DNA of 64,000 bases from assembly GCA_013399695.1 (NCBI GenBank), contig VXAU01000683.1, forward strand, positions 654,242 to 718,241, in the 5' to 3' direction. The translations under genes and the position numbers were made by a program. This document shows positions 15,551-29,077 of the stretch, piece after piece (positions within the stretch are counted from its first letter, which is position 1; every line of letters starts with the position of its first letter). The DNA is from Formicarius rufipectus (taxonomy: Eukaryota; Chordata; Aves; Passeriformes; Formicariidae). The notes beneath the pieces were generated by a model. The model searched no databases. It saw only the letters and a list, made by a program, of their open reading frames with translations, and was not told the DNA's origin.

Positions 15551-15603
15551 AAAAAAAAAAATGCACACACAAAAAAAACCAAACAAAAATCCAACCCAAA
15601 AAG
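15551..15603 (+). repeat. A/C-rich low-complexity tract
   Basis: An A11 run is followed by short CACAC and AAACC units with almost no G or T on the plus strand. It resembles the larger tracts at 28.9 kb and 60.8 kb. It is a simple repeat, not a gene. Confidence 0.7.
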
Positions 15604-18600
15604 CAATCCAGGCCGTTTTTATTTTTGTATCTCTCAGCAAGTTCTAATAAAGTAAATTGAGCAATATTCTCAGTTTATTGTATTGATAAACAGACTGTAA
15701 AGTGTTTTATGATACGGTACTCTTGTATGAAAGACACTAGACTAACATAAATTGCAATTGTAACTGTAAAGTACTAAAATATATTTCCCCTTTAGGGCTC
15801 TCCAGTATATTTGGCTGAAAAAAAAAAAATAAAATAGACTTGTTTATTGCGTATATTTTTTGTAGTGTAATTAAATGTCTCTATGGTTTCCACTCAGAAA
15901 CAAAGTCCTCTTTCCTTGCTCAAAGCACTCTAAAGGCCTACAAATAACTTTACAGATCTGCCTTCTTTCAAACTGAAGGTGAAAAAGCACTTTTTTTTTC
16001 CGGTCTCCCCAAATTCTTTCCAGAGGAGTGGATCTCTTGGCACTTGCAACTCTCTCATTATCAGGCCATGCTAATAGTCATTATTTTAAAAAAAGCATCA
16101 GTCTCTTGAGTCAATCTTTGTGACTCTCTCAGTGATACTGACTCACTGTAACCTGGACCAATGCAAAAATTTCCTTTCTCCACTCAAATTGGTGACAAGT
16201 AGATTCTTTGTGGTGACTGTTTTGGGTTTCATCCAAAGTGAGTATTAAGCAAGAAATCTCCCCCACCCAGGATTAGGACCTGTCAGTGTGGCAACTCCTG
16301 CACCCTAAGGACATAAAACAATCAATGCAACTTTATCCCCCTGTCAGGGGTGGCCAGAGGTGGCTGATCCAGACTAGTAAAGCACAGAGGTTCTCTGCCT
16401 CTCCAGCCTAGGCACAGACCCTGTGACCCTGGCTCACTGCAACTTTGCAAGATCCATAATGAAATTGAGAACAAGCAGTCCTTGGTGGCTTTATTGGAGA
16501 AAAACATTGGAGAAATTTGCAGGGATGTGATAATGCAGCTACAGACTCCAGACAGGTCTCACTTTGCACATAGCAGCTACATTTTGAAGCCCAGGTCTTC
16601 AAAGACACCAGGACCTACTCTGATCCTTCTTACAGTGTTCACTGGCAGTGAAATTACTGGAGTGCCTGGAACTTCTGCAAGGTGGTGAGAGCGAACAGTG
16701 TGGATCAGAGCAATATCCTGAACCAAGGGTAGTAGCCTTTGTTCAGTAAATACAACTCCTCTAGCATGTCCTTTCTTTAACACCACTTCCCACCCAGAAC
16801 TCTCATTAACAAACAAATGCTATTTCACTTACTGTAATCCTTCTTCAGAAAAAAGGCAGCAGTTGATAATGGATAACCAGCGAAAGAACACTCATGGAAA
16901 AGTCAGAGGACAGGTAATGAATCTTTGAAATAAAGGTGGAGGTGAGATACTTAAAAAAATTAACCTGCTCCTCTTTTTTGATCTCCCTTTAATAAAATGA
17001 TGATAAACCCATTACCTTTTTTTTAAGGTTCAGAGCAGCTGCATAATGAATCTGCCTTAATACACAAGAAACTGCAAATGTGACATTACACTTTAACAGT
17101 TTGTGGTCCACTCCAAGTGAGATGGAGAATTATACAAGCACAAAACCACTCCCTGGAGCAGCTGAATAGAGCTGGTAGAAAAAAGGCTGAAACAATCACA
17201 GTTAACTCCTGATACATATTTATACACCAAATATCAAGACCTTCTTTTGACCCAGACCTTCATAAGCTTTGATTGTCCTTACAGAAAATTTCATGTCAGA
17301 CTTCTCTCAGTGTCAACAACTTGCCAAAGCAAGGAGAAAAGCACCTTCCTAGTCACATATGACAAATCTGCTTGCTTCCTTATTGCTCTTTCTAGATATT
17401 AAAACTCTTATAATTCAGAAACTAATTTTTATGTTTGGAACAGCAGTATTCCTAAATCTCTCTTGAGCAGTGATCTGTCTTGGATCTAAACATGTCATTT
17501 TAATTTGAGAATGTTATTGTGTCATGTGCATTCTCCAGTTCTGATTCTTACCTGAGCCCTTCTTAATGTTCTTCAATGGTAATTTTTTTTCTTTTTCTGT
17601 GATCATCTTAAATGAGATGAAAACCTCATTCCTGAATATAGCATAAGATGAATATTTGGCATTCTCTCATTCAGTCATTCTTCAACCAGAGAATCATCCT
17701 TCACGGTTTGTAAGTCCATGAAGTGGAATTTGCCTCATATCTGTATCTCTTTGTACTCATCATTACACTATATTGGCTCAAAACAGCTAACTTCTATCCT
17801 GGACTTTTTGAAAAGGTCATGTCTTATGATAAAGCTGATAAAAACACATAATTTAAGGCTTGCAAGACTGATCTTACACCTCTGTGATGAAGCAGGACAG
17901 AATGTTTTTCTCACCCAAACTCTGGGGAATGTTTGAAGCAGAGGAAAAAAAGCAAACACAAGCAAGCACATATCATAAAACTGTACAAAATCTCAGGCAA
18001 AGACAGAATTTATTCTTAATTCATACATGATTAGTCCAAGCCATAAGTTGGTCAAGGGCAATTATACCAACTGTATCGTTGCCTTTGAGTAATACTCCAG
18101 CATTTGAGAAATAGGACTTCTCACCGCTACCCTGAAGGAATGAGGAACAGGTACTTGAGGTGACACATTTCTTCAGCATTCTAGCAGTATGTGCACCAGG
18201 TTGTGCACTCTGTAGAACTCCAGTGAGGAAGAAAAAAAGGCAGATCCTCAGAGAAGCCCTTTCTTTTCATTCTCACATACATATTTAGGGAAGACTCAAA
18301 GGAAGAAAGATAGCCTATCACACTATGTTTTCTGATAACCCTGGATATGATCAGAATTTACCCAAATGCTTACTAAACTAAGATGGTGCTATTTTGTAGA
18401 CCTTCTCAAAGAACTTTTTTTGCAGAATGTGTCCCTCTGAGATTTTGTACACAAAATCCATCTGCTCCCTGAAGTCTCTGGACTGCAGAACACTGCCTTT
18501 AATAATGCACATCCTTCCTGTTGTGTTTTCCTTTTTTTTTTTTTTTCTCCCTGGGATGTGTACTGAATGGTTTTGATGTTTCTTTTCTGTGGTCATGATA

Positions 18601-21600
18601 AAGGGTGCATCAAACTTTAATTTAAACACCTTGCACTTGGGAAACAAACATACACACAGAGAAAAGACCTTATGTACACTTTTTGATATGTGAAGACCTA
18701 CCTCCTACCACCATTTCAACAGCTGAACCATGAGACAGTCCAAAAGCAAACAGGTACCCAGCCTACACCAGCCTGAAGGAACATGTGGTACCTCTGTACA
18801 TACCGGAACTAGAGAAGCCTGGTCTGCCCTCTGTGTAGATTCTCAGGTGTCAAACAAAGGATGAGACCTTTTAGTTGGCTCCTCTGAGGAAGACCCTAAT
18901 AGGGTCTCTCTGCTATTCCTGGACACCAATTTGCATAGAACTCAGAAAATACTCTGAGGTCTTTACTCATCTGTGAAACTGAATAGAATTTTGTCACTAG
19001 GTTTTCCGGTTGCTTTGAGGGGAGAAGAAGAGGAAAAAAGTACAACTGAATATGTTCATTCCCTTAGAAGTTTAAGCTAAAAATCCTTCTTTGCTGGGGA
19101 CAGGTGGAAGCAAGTTGATACACACGAGGAGTAAGAAACATCAGCAAACAAAGATAAAATAACATCAGGACAAAGAGGAACCTAAAGGCCTGCAAACCAC
19201 ACAAGCACCAAATAATTCTTGAGAAGCTTTTTAGTCCTTTACCCCTAAATTCCACCTGACAAAACAAACTTGAGTAAACAGGTTTGCACAAAAATATAAA
19301 TGTAGCCTTTTTTCCTCAGAATGCAAATAATATGTCTGGGGGAACAAAGAATTATTTATCAGAAAGTAAGGTATCACATGCCTTCACTTAGTGACTGAAT
19401 TGATACATTGTTCAGTAGGAATACTAAATTTATCCCCAATGCATATAGTTGTATGACAGTTCTTTCACATCCTACCAAGACCTATGGATTAAATCTGGCC
19501 TGTTGCTGCCTTTTCCTCCCTCCGTGTCCTATTGGAGGTAAAATAGCTGTTCAGTCAGGAAATAGTTCATAAGAGGCAAGCAGCATGTTTCCGACCTTTG
19601 CTCACAGGCCAGTACAGGTTGCATGCTGCACTATTGCTGTGGCTTATGGGGAAAAGATATAGAAAGGAAGAGGGTGATCATTTGTAAAAGAAAAGTTGAA
19701 AAAAGGATTCCAAACAGGGATTCATAGATCACAGCTGATGATTTCTTTCCTACCTTCACCTTGCTCTTTCAAGAAGAGAGGGTGATGCTTCAGCTGAGAT
19801 TAGTGAACAGCTGCTGTGAGGAGTGGCCTGTGGGGTATGAGTAAAAATTCCCAAAGGCATTTTTTCCAGTGTGACTTTAGATCTGACTGCAACACCCCGT
19901 ATGTGCAATATCTGGACTTCAGATTGGCAAACTCTTTGTATGTGCTGCTATTCTGGTGCCTGCAGTGGGAAACTACTGAAAGATAAAGTTAGGAATGTTT
20001 CAATGCCTGCATGTATAGAGAACTGGAAAGCTGATGTTGTGGGATGGATTAAGTCAATATAAAGAGCTCTACTCAACAAGGTTTTCCTTTGTTTTATATC
20101 TGAAGATATGTTAGAGATGACCAGAGTGCAAACATCACAAACTTAAGCTGAGAGATTTTTAGGCACAGTGATGACATATGGTAGAAGGATGGGAGTATTT
20201 TCTATGCCATTTGTTGACAGAGGAGTTAAGCATTTGACCTGATGCTCTAAGCCCATTTTATAGGCCTTGTGTAATATGGCTTTTTAAGAGCATTTCTAAG
20301 CAGAAGACTTGTCTGCTTTACTTGACTTTGTTGTTGCCCTCTGGGTCAAACAGTCCTCCTGGAAAGGCAGAGAAAGAGATTGTCTGGTCCTTGAAGGGTA
20401 ACCATCATGCTTTGCTACAGCTGTAAAGTGAGGAAAAATGGCTGCAGGAAGAGACAAGCTTGTTGCACAATTCCAAAACTAAGTGCAATTGAACACATGT
20501 TTGGAGAGTCAAGTTTTACTAACAGAATGGAGCTTGCATGTAGACTGGAAAAATAAACCTCCTTATCCAAGTTCAAGGCAACACTGGAAGAGGTTTCGAA
20601 TTAGAGCCAAAGTCTGCACAAGAATGTTGCCTCTCCCTGGAAAGAAAAGAAACTTATGTTGTACATTTGAGGGGGAGAAGAGGCAGGAAATCTAAATCTA
20701 GTTTGACATACCTTATTTTTTATTCTCTGCAAAGAAGACACTTTTAATTACTGTATTTTTCCATTTCATACCAATATTTCTACAGCTTCTGCTAATCTAA
20801 AGGCCAATCTTTGTCTCTACAACATAGAAACTAGCAAGCTGTCTTAAGTTTGCTGTCCCACCTTTTCATTCCACTGCAATGCAGTTGGGCAGCATGAAAT
20901 GAGATTGCTCTTATTATTAAAGACCACATTTAACATAATTCAGTGGAGCTATTTCAATATTAGCTAGAGGAAAGATAAGCATCAAGTGCAACAGAACAGC
21001 TCTGAACAGCTTCTGAAATAGGTACACCCATGTAATCACTTGGATATGCTCAGACACTGGTCTTAATATTATTGCAGGTTCTGAAGGTATACCACACTCA
21101 CACCCTGCCCGCCTCTTGGTCCCTTGAGGATAAGTATGATGCACAGGAGAGAACTAACTGAGGAGGGCCCAACAACAAGAGGAGGAAAAGTTGCAAGGGA
21201 GAAAAAACTGTAGGAGAAACATTGTGATGTATTCAGCCATTTCCTCTCTTGCTCTGTTCCTCAAGGCCTCTGAGTTGGCTTCCTCCTGAGCAGTGGAAAA
21301 GACAAACTGGGCTAAGGTAAATGTGCTCTCAGAGGCACATTGGTATTTCTCTTCATTTACACCAAATCAAACCCTCACCCCCTCTTGCCAGGCCTCTGCC
21401 ACTGAATTAGTACTTGACTCCAAAGTCTTCCTGAAGCTGTTAATCAAAGATGCCTTGATTTTCTAACACTGTTGGTGTATAAATTAGAAGCCAAGTTATC
21501 CCTTCAGCAGCTCTAAGTCATTAGACTTTACACATTACTTACCTGTCTAATCATCCAAACCTTTAATCTCTGGGGACATTAAAATAACGCTCAAATTACA

Positions 21601-22071
21601 AACAAATTGAAAATTGAGTTTCCTTCCTAATTTCACACCTTGCCAACAATTCCTTAAAACAGGTAATGCTGTCCTCTATGATTCTGATAAGAAATAAAAG
21701 CAGGTTCTGCCAATCTTACCTTCCTTCCATTGATCATCTCCACAGCAAGGTAAAAAGACAGAATTAATGTTTGTAGAAAGGTACAGCTAATGGGGATAAA
21801 ACTATCATTCTCCATCCTGTAGGCCTATGAGTTATCATACAATGTAAAAATAAATAGTGCATATTATGTGTATTGACCTGAATCCTAATCACATTTGCAA
21901 AACAATATTAAGACCAGCGACTAAGCATAAGGCCCATGATTACAAACCAAGCATCAACCTACTTTGTGTGAATCACGTTTTTTGTTGAGCAGTGTAACAA
22001 CTTTGATTATACAAACTTAGAAGAGGCACTGGTAACAAAGAAAGTCCTTCCCAAGTCCTATCCTATTTCAA
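15604..22071. other. Unique AT-rich noncoding sequence
   Basis: No gene is recognised. Short open frames are all under 90 codons and lack motifs. A T-rich homopolymer run lies near 18531-18547. Around 16260-16720 the sequence is slightly GC-richer, with overlapping short frames on both strands that look like chance frames. No transposon termini were seen. Confidence 0.55.
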
Positions 22072-22104
22072 CATATGTACATATACATATATATATACAT
22101 GTAC
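22072..22104. repeat. AT-rich near-palindrome with alternating purine-pyrimidine
   Basis: The tract begins near CATATGTAC, runs through alternating ATATAT, and ends ACATGTAC. The outer GTACAT/ATGTAC arms are complementary, so it can form an imperfect cruciform. It is most simply a short AT microsatellite. Confidence 0.6.
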
Positions 22105-25100
22105 AAAATCTATCTTGATTTTTCAAAATTCAAAACTTAACTAAACAGACAAGTTACACTTTATGCCATATCAATGGAAAAACTTCTTAATTCTTTTTTA
22201 CTGACTGACTGGACCACCACTTTATAGAAATTTTCCAGATTATAAATGTTGATTTCAACTGAGCAGAAGAATGTATATACAGTATTATTAGTGCTTTAAT
22301 ACCACAAAATACTCTGGAGGTTAGGATTTTGGGATTCTCTTTTGCTGTTCTAAACATGACACAGTCAGTGACTTTAATTTTTTTGTCAGAATTTCATACA
22401 TGGAAATCTCAGTTTATCTAGCTCAAGAATGCAGGTTTTTCACTCTGGTTCCTCACTTGCCTATTTCTAAAAGGTCTGGTTCGGACAAAACTTTTTGCTT
22501 TAAAGGACAGGAGGAATCAAGAGAAAGGAAAAATTCAGCAGAGTATTCCCTCCTTCTACATATACTTGTACTTTCTGACTGCCAAAGAGAAGCCCTATTA
22601 TGCCTTGCTTTTGTCTACTGTGTTATGTCTACCATTTCAGTGCAATAAGAACAGAGAAGGATAGCTTTGCTTGATGCCTTTTCATAATTACAAAATCTTT
22701 AAAGTCACTCCTTTCAGATAAATATAGGTAGACAATGACTAGCATTCAGTAAAACTGATGAATACTACATTGAATGCAAAATGTATGTAGAGCAACAAAG
22801 AGCAAAATGTGATGCTTCACACTGAAGCCTTCACATGCCTTCAGGGCTTTTGTGTGACTTTCTCTCTTCCTTGCTGAATATACATAACTTTACAATGATA
22901 TTTTCAAAGAGCTGCCAAAGAGATAATTCACATTTTTATAAAAGGAGAGAACAAAATGTTTAATTCTAGTGCTAAATGTATTCACTCCTGCCCCCTAGCA
23001 CCCACCCTTTTCTTTAAATACATGATTTTTTTGAGAATGCATGTTTTGATTTGAACTGCCACATTTTGTTTGATTTGAGTCAAAACTGACTATTGAGGTT
23101 GCTAGCCACACATGAAAACAGAGAGGGGAAGAAAACATACCAACCTACACCTCTTAAGTGGTGGATTTGACAGGAAAGCTCTCTGTAGTTACTATTACTT
23201 TTTCTCTTATCCAAGACCAGAGCTTTAATTGCAACCATAACTTCTTTTATCAACACATCTGTATCCCACTGTGCTAACACTTCACTCACCTTCAACTTTT
23301 TTTTTTTTTTGTTTTGGGAACATTTCTTTGTGGTTCTAAACAACATAAATTTGGTTTCCTCATCAAGAAGCTCATTTAGCTGCAGCTTGATTGCAAGTAA
23401 TTTGCTGTAACTGTCTCCGTCTTTTAATTGTTTGTGCCTTTTTCTAATCTATAAACTCTAACTTCAGGCAGGTCATTTTTGTCTTACCATTTCCTCTTTG
23501 GAAAGGCATATCTAATAACTCACCTCATATCCTGTGGCTTTAGGCATCTGGAATCATGCGAACAGAAGGGATAGACCATTGATTCAATTCAAAGTTCATT
23601 TGAAAAAAAAATTCCTCTAAAAAAAATCTCCTTTTTAAGAAATACGACAATAAAACATCATCCACAAAATTTAGTTTGATGGACAATAAATATGCATCCA
23701 TACTGATACAGAAATGCCTGCCTGCTCTGTTTCCACAATGCTTCCTTATGACCTCTGAGAGACATGAAATTCTAAGTGCCAATTTTGGTACTGCTACAAT
23801 CCTTGAGTTAATCAGAGTCCAATGAATTTTATTATCACAGTTCTGAATTGGCACCATTTCCCCTAGTGGAGACAGAATTCATGATCTCATTAGAGTCTCT
23901 GGACTTAGTCAAGCTGATGCATGAAGAAGCTTTTTTTTGTTTTGTTTTTAAGTAATCTCATTAGAAATTTTACCAAATATGGTATCCATATCAAATCTCT
24001 TTAATTCCTCCCACCTAATCCCCTTTACCCCCAAAGTGTAACATAAATGTATTAGTCAGATTAGCAGCACATTCAGGAGTAATCCTTTCCAAAACAAGAG
24101 AACTATATGTATTTTCCCTGATCCCCAAACTTTTGTTTGTGTTAATTATTCTTAAGCTGACTGACAGTGTGAATAATACTCTTCCCCCTTCCAGTCTGAA
24201 TAGCAATTAAGGAATTTGCATTTTCTGCATCATCATCTTACAAAAAAAGATGTTTTCTATGCATTTTCTGTTCTGAGCAACTGTCTGCTCTTAGTCTTGC
24301 TGAAGTCTGGGGCCAAGCTCCCAAATGAATGTTTGCAGTACCATCTTAACTTTATAGCACTTGCATAAAGCACAAAACACACACACAGGAGGATGGCAGC
24401 CTTGGGATGGGAAAAGAAGGCCAAGCCCAGAAGGGTTTATTTCTCTAAGAGTTCCTTAGATATAATTTTTCCCATGATCTCAAGACCACAGTTAGCTATG
24501 GCTCCTGCCTGGTGGGTACCAGGGTGTCCACCCAGAGGAGCACTCAGCAAGAAGACTAAGAAAAATTTTCTTATTGCGCTTAGAAAGTTTTATTAGTGCC
24601 CTGAAAAAATTTCCCCTCCATTGTTTAAATCACTGAAAATACTGAGACTACATTATAAAATGAAGAAAACATTCATGTAGCCAAATTCAAACAAATGCCA
24701 GCAAAAATCTTTTAATCACTCTCTGGCAGCTTTCTGTGAGAGAACCAGCAGATGCGTGCACTTAGAGAAACATGAACTGGACACGTGTGTCTGTGTGTGT
24801 ACTGTCCCTTCAGAACTCTCCTGTCTATGCAACATACTTTCCTGATGAATAAATAAAGGGAAGCAATGTGACCAGACAGCCTGCATAGTTTATCGACGTT
24901 GCCAATATTCAGCTATTTTGAGAAGACATATTGACGGAAAAGTTCTATTTCATAAACTAAGTGGCTGGTGGCTTCTTGTATGACTGCAAATTATTGAAGT
25001 GTTCCTGAAGCTCTTCTATTTTTCTTCAAAACCTTTTCAAACCACTCTGGAAGCCTCAGGAGTTCATATTTCAGTATCTCACATGTAAACTATGGGGAGA

Positions 25101-28100
25101 CTTCCCTCTGGCAAAGCCAAACTAGCATTAAAGAATCTCAAGGTCCTTCAAAATCAACCTAATCAAGTACTTTATTATACTATTAAAAGAAGGTAAAAAA
25201 AAAAGTTTTAATTCTGAGAAAAAGGTTAATTTTGTATGAATGTTCTGGCTTTCATGTATACACACACATGCACACACCCCTGGACCAAGAAAGTAATTTC
25301 CAACTGCCTGATTCCAGTTAGAAATAGAAACTCCAGCTGACTTATGAACACAGATGGCTTCTGCCTAAAAGACTCAGAATGCCAAGTTCCATTTTCAAAT
25401 GTGATATAACTCTTGGGAGTGTAAAGGACACAGGAGTTAACAGGACTGAACTGCTAAAACACTTCTAAATAAGTACCATTATCATAACATCTCTGAATGT
25501 TCCTTGGAGACAAAGCAGTGCAAGTCCCATTTGGAGACTTTAGGATAGGCTCCCAGATCTCATTTGCAGGGGGATACATGACCTTCCATCAAGAGAAAAT
25601 TTTATATCACTTACAAAATGTCCTTTGGGCTCCTTTGCTTCCTATTCCCATCACAGATACTGAGACTGGGCTGACTGAGAATGCAGAATAAGGTGTTTAG
25701 TACACTAAAAATATTAATTCTATTAGTAAAGTATCAATTCTTTGGATTGATGAAGTAGATATGGCTAATAATAGGAAAGACACCACCTTTTCCAGGCCCC
25801 TTTTCATGTGGAGCAAGCAGTGCTCCTTGAAAAAGGCTGCTTTGTCATTCAGGATGTTTCTGAACAAGACTGTCACTTCCGAGGTCAGTCTTGAGCAACC
25901 AATATCCCAAACTGCCTGCATGCAGGATTAGGTCTGTGGCTTCCAGTGCTCCTCATCACCTGCTGTTTCGTCCTTCGCCTGTCACTGAAGGGCTTTGCAA
26001 ATGTGGGTGAATCCTTCGAGACTGTAATTTTTTAGGTGAGGCACAGCATGCGCGGAACTGGCCCCACCCTTTACTCCTGAGGTTCATCTGCCAGGGCCTC
26101 GTGAGCTTGGATGGTGACAGAGAAGTACTGGCCTATAAAGGAACCAGTCTTTTGGAAATATAAAATATTTCCCATAGTGGAGTCATAACATCTTAGATCT
26201 CTCCACTAGCACGATTTTCCATCTTGACTTTATATTGTACTGAAAACCTGAAAACAGCTTTCAATGTGGAATGAGTGTTTAGCTTGCAAACAGATTTTAC
26301 GCAAGAGGCAGAGGCAAGAACAAAACAACAGAGCTATAATCTGAAAAAAATATAATTGTGACTGGAGACTAGGAAGGACGATTGTGCTTTCCAGGACAAA
26401 TGGACAAAATTCTACTTTTGCTAGTTTTGTGGAACTTCATAAAAAATACAGAATTGCTCACTTATGTTGGCTTCAGGCATTCCTACATGATTCAATTTAT
26501 TTAAAAAGTGACAAAGGAGGAATGGGCAGGTCAAAGTAGGGGGACATTTAAACAAGTGAACAGATGTAGTTGTTCACCTAAAACAGGGATAAAACTGGAA
26601 TAATTCCAGGTTGATCTGAGTCAGAGGAAATTTCTGTAACATGAAAAGGAGATTGAAAACAGGCATCACTAAAGTCAGTAACAGCTCCCTTGTAGTTAAT
26701 CTTAAAATTCAGGGGAGCTATTCAGGTCTAGTGTACCCCTTTACAATGGGTGCTGCAGAAACATGAGGGATTGCAGTTTCATACCACATGTAATATCAAA
26801 CCATAGACCCAGAGCAGCATTTGGTTCTGGCTGTAGACATAAAACATAGAAATTTGCAGGAATGTCTTTTATGTCCATTTATAAACTGATTACACCACAC
26901 AGACACCAAAACATAGAAGACAAATTGCTTAATTCCTGTAAGGCAATGATTTTGCTCACCTGCTCATGCCTGATGTTGAATATTTTCTTAATCCACGTGC
27001 AGGAATCATTTGGACACAGAAAATCTGACTGAAAGAAAAATTTCCTAAAATACTGTCTAGGGAGTTTCAGCCACACTAACAGATATCTGACAAGCTCCTT
27101 TCTGTGGCTCTGAAAAGAGCTACTTGCTTAGACTGAAGGTAAAGATGGGCAAAATTCCACTCTGTGGCTCAAAGCATAATTTTTCATGAATTTGCATGAG
27201 ATGAAAGTTTGCTGTTCTTTTAGGGAAAGAAAAATGTCAACCACTTGACAAAAAAAATGAGTTCTTTGCAGGAAACATTCATTGTTTTTTTTTTTTCCAT
27301 ACACAGAAAAATTCACCTCCTTTATACACAAGACAGGATATTAAGGAAATGCATTTTTGCATTTCTCTGAAGGTGTAGAGTTCCCCACTGAAGATGGTTT
27401 TTCCCATGTAGCTATAAGTTTATGAAATCTGGGAACCAAATTTTTTTCTCAGTTGGTAGTTTGTAGTCACATTAATTTCATTAAAATCTCTTGTTCAACT
27501 CCAGATTGATACTGCAGTATCTCTGAGAGACAAAGACTAGTACCTGCACCTGAGGATTAGTTCCATTTACTCTGTGCAGCTACTAAAGCTCTTGTTTTCT
27601 TGGGAAGGTATGAGACAGTCTTCTGATGCGCTATGAAGTTATTAATGTTGCTTGATATTTGCTTTGACAGCTACTCTGTACCCTCTTTAATCATCTTCAT
27701 CATGGTTCACAGCTCTTTTTCCCCTTCATTTCACTTTTGCCTATGCTTCTTATGGAGAATGAAGCAACACACAATTTGATAGATCTTTCAACCCTTCGTG
27801 CATTTCCTCCCTTTGTCTCCAGTTCCAAAGTTTCACTATTTGGTACTTTTTTCCTACTCTTCAATAAGAGAACAAATAAATATTCCAGATGCAAATACCA
27901 ATGGAATTTAGTATTTTTAAAACATTCTGACATTCATGGGAGAAAATTGGTTTGCAGCCTACATCCATTCAACAGGTAATTTGGTTATGCATTAAAAGAG
28001 CTCCTTCAGTACTTGACAAAACTTCTAAAAATTATATTATGAACTTTAGTTGCCTGTCTTTATAGTATATAGCCTTTCCTTTGAAATAACTAACAATACT

Positions 28101-28878
28101 TAGAGGAGCAACCTCTGCTACACAAGAGCTTTCTCATGACGCTCTTTCGAATGGTGTCACACTTTGTCACATTTCCCAGGACAAACTGTTCCCAGTGAAG
28201 CTGTAGTTGTCTTTTGAGTGTATTCATTCAGGCACCTGTTGATGCCTGACAGGGTGCAACACATTCTCTGAGCAACGTCATTGCTCTCCAGAGCGCCCCC
28301 AACAGTCTTGTCCCCTCAGTTGCTGCCAGAGCATGGGTACAACCTGGTTTGGACCTCCATGCTCAGGGCTTAAGATTTTAAGTCTGATCAGTTCCCCAGG
28401 GTGGACTGGAAAAGACTTTAAGCTAAGGGCTAGTTCTCTTCAATACTCCCAAGAGGTCAGCAGTCAGAGATGTCAGGGGACTGCAACTCTGAAACTGAAA
28501 AAGGAATGATCCACAATCAATGGGAATGATTGCAAAACTTCCCACAGGGCCAAGATGCCATGCACATTTTCAGTCTGCCTGGAATTGGCAGCATTAGAGA
28601 CTGCCAGTAAAATCCATTATCCAAAGCATTCTGCCAGGCTTGATAACCTATTTCTCATGTCATAGAACAGTGTCATCATTCCATGAATGTATCTTTAGAG
28701 TCAAGTGTCTACATTTACACATTCTTTCAAAATTTTTCAGAAAGGGACTTGCTAAACCTCACAATACTGCCTGGTTGGTGTTACTGAGAATGACTATGAA
28801 CAAACAAGCTTAGACCTTCTTCAGACTGATGCAGCTGGGAAATTGAATAAATCTGCACCAATCTGCGGGATCCATGGT
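22105..28878. other. Unique AT-rich noncoding sequence
   Basis: No gene is recognised. The longest frame is 105 codons (minus strand, 23540-23857) and has no identifiable domain. A T/G-rich tract near 23931-23950 is the only clear opposite-strand counterpart of the A/C-rich tracts elsewhere. Minor CA runs occur at 24379-24388 and 25260-25277. No transposon ends were recognised. Confidence 0.55.
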
Positions 28879-29077
28879 AAAAAACAAAACAAAACAAAAC
28901 CCCCTACAAACAAACAAACAAACCCACAAAAACAAAACAAACAAACAAAAAACCCACAAAACCCAACAATAACAACAAAAAAAACCCAAACCAAACCAAA
29001 CAGGAAAAAAAAAAAACCACAACCCCCCCAAAAAAAACCAGAAAAACACCCCATCATAAAAAAAAATAAAAAATAAA
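28879..29077 (+). repeat. A/C-rich low-complexity tract, (CAAA)n/(AAAAC)n-like
   Basis: About 200 bp are composed almost entirely of A and C on the plus strand, with interrupted CAAA, AAAAC and AAACC units and runs of C7 and A12. The opposite strand gives a nonsense translation dominated by Phe, Trp, Gly and Val. The tract is too irregular to be a single clean microsatellite; it looks like a mutated, expanded simple repeat. Confidence 0.85.

Noticed and set aside
22072..22104. Possible microRNA hairpin at the AT palindrome
   Set aside because: The foldback is alternating AT microsatellite sequence with an imperfect stem and is too short and low in complexity for a precursor.
28810..29076. 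Open frames on both strands across the A/C-rich tract
   Set aside because: The translations are pure low complexity (Lys/Pro/Thr on one strand, Phe/Gly/Val/Trp on the other) and follow from the simple repeat.
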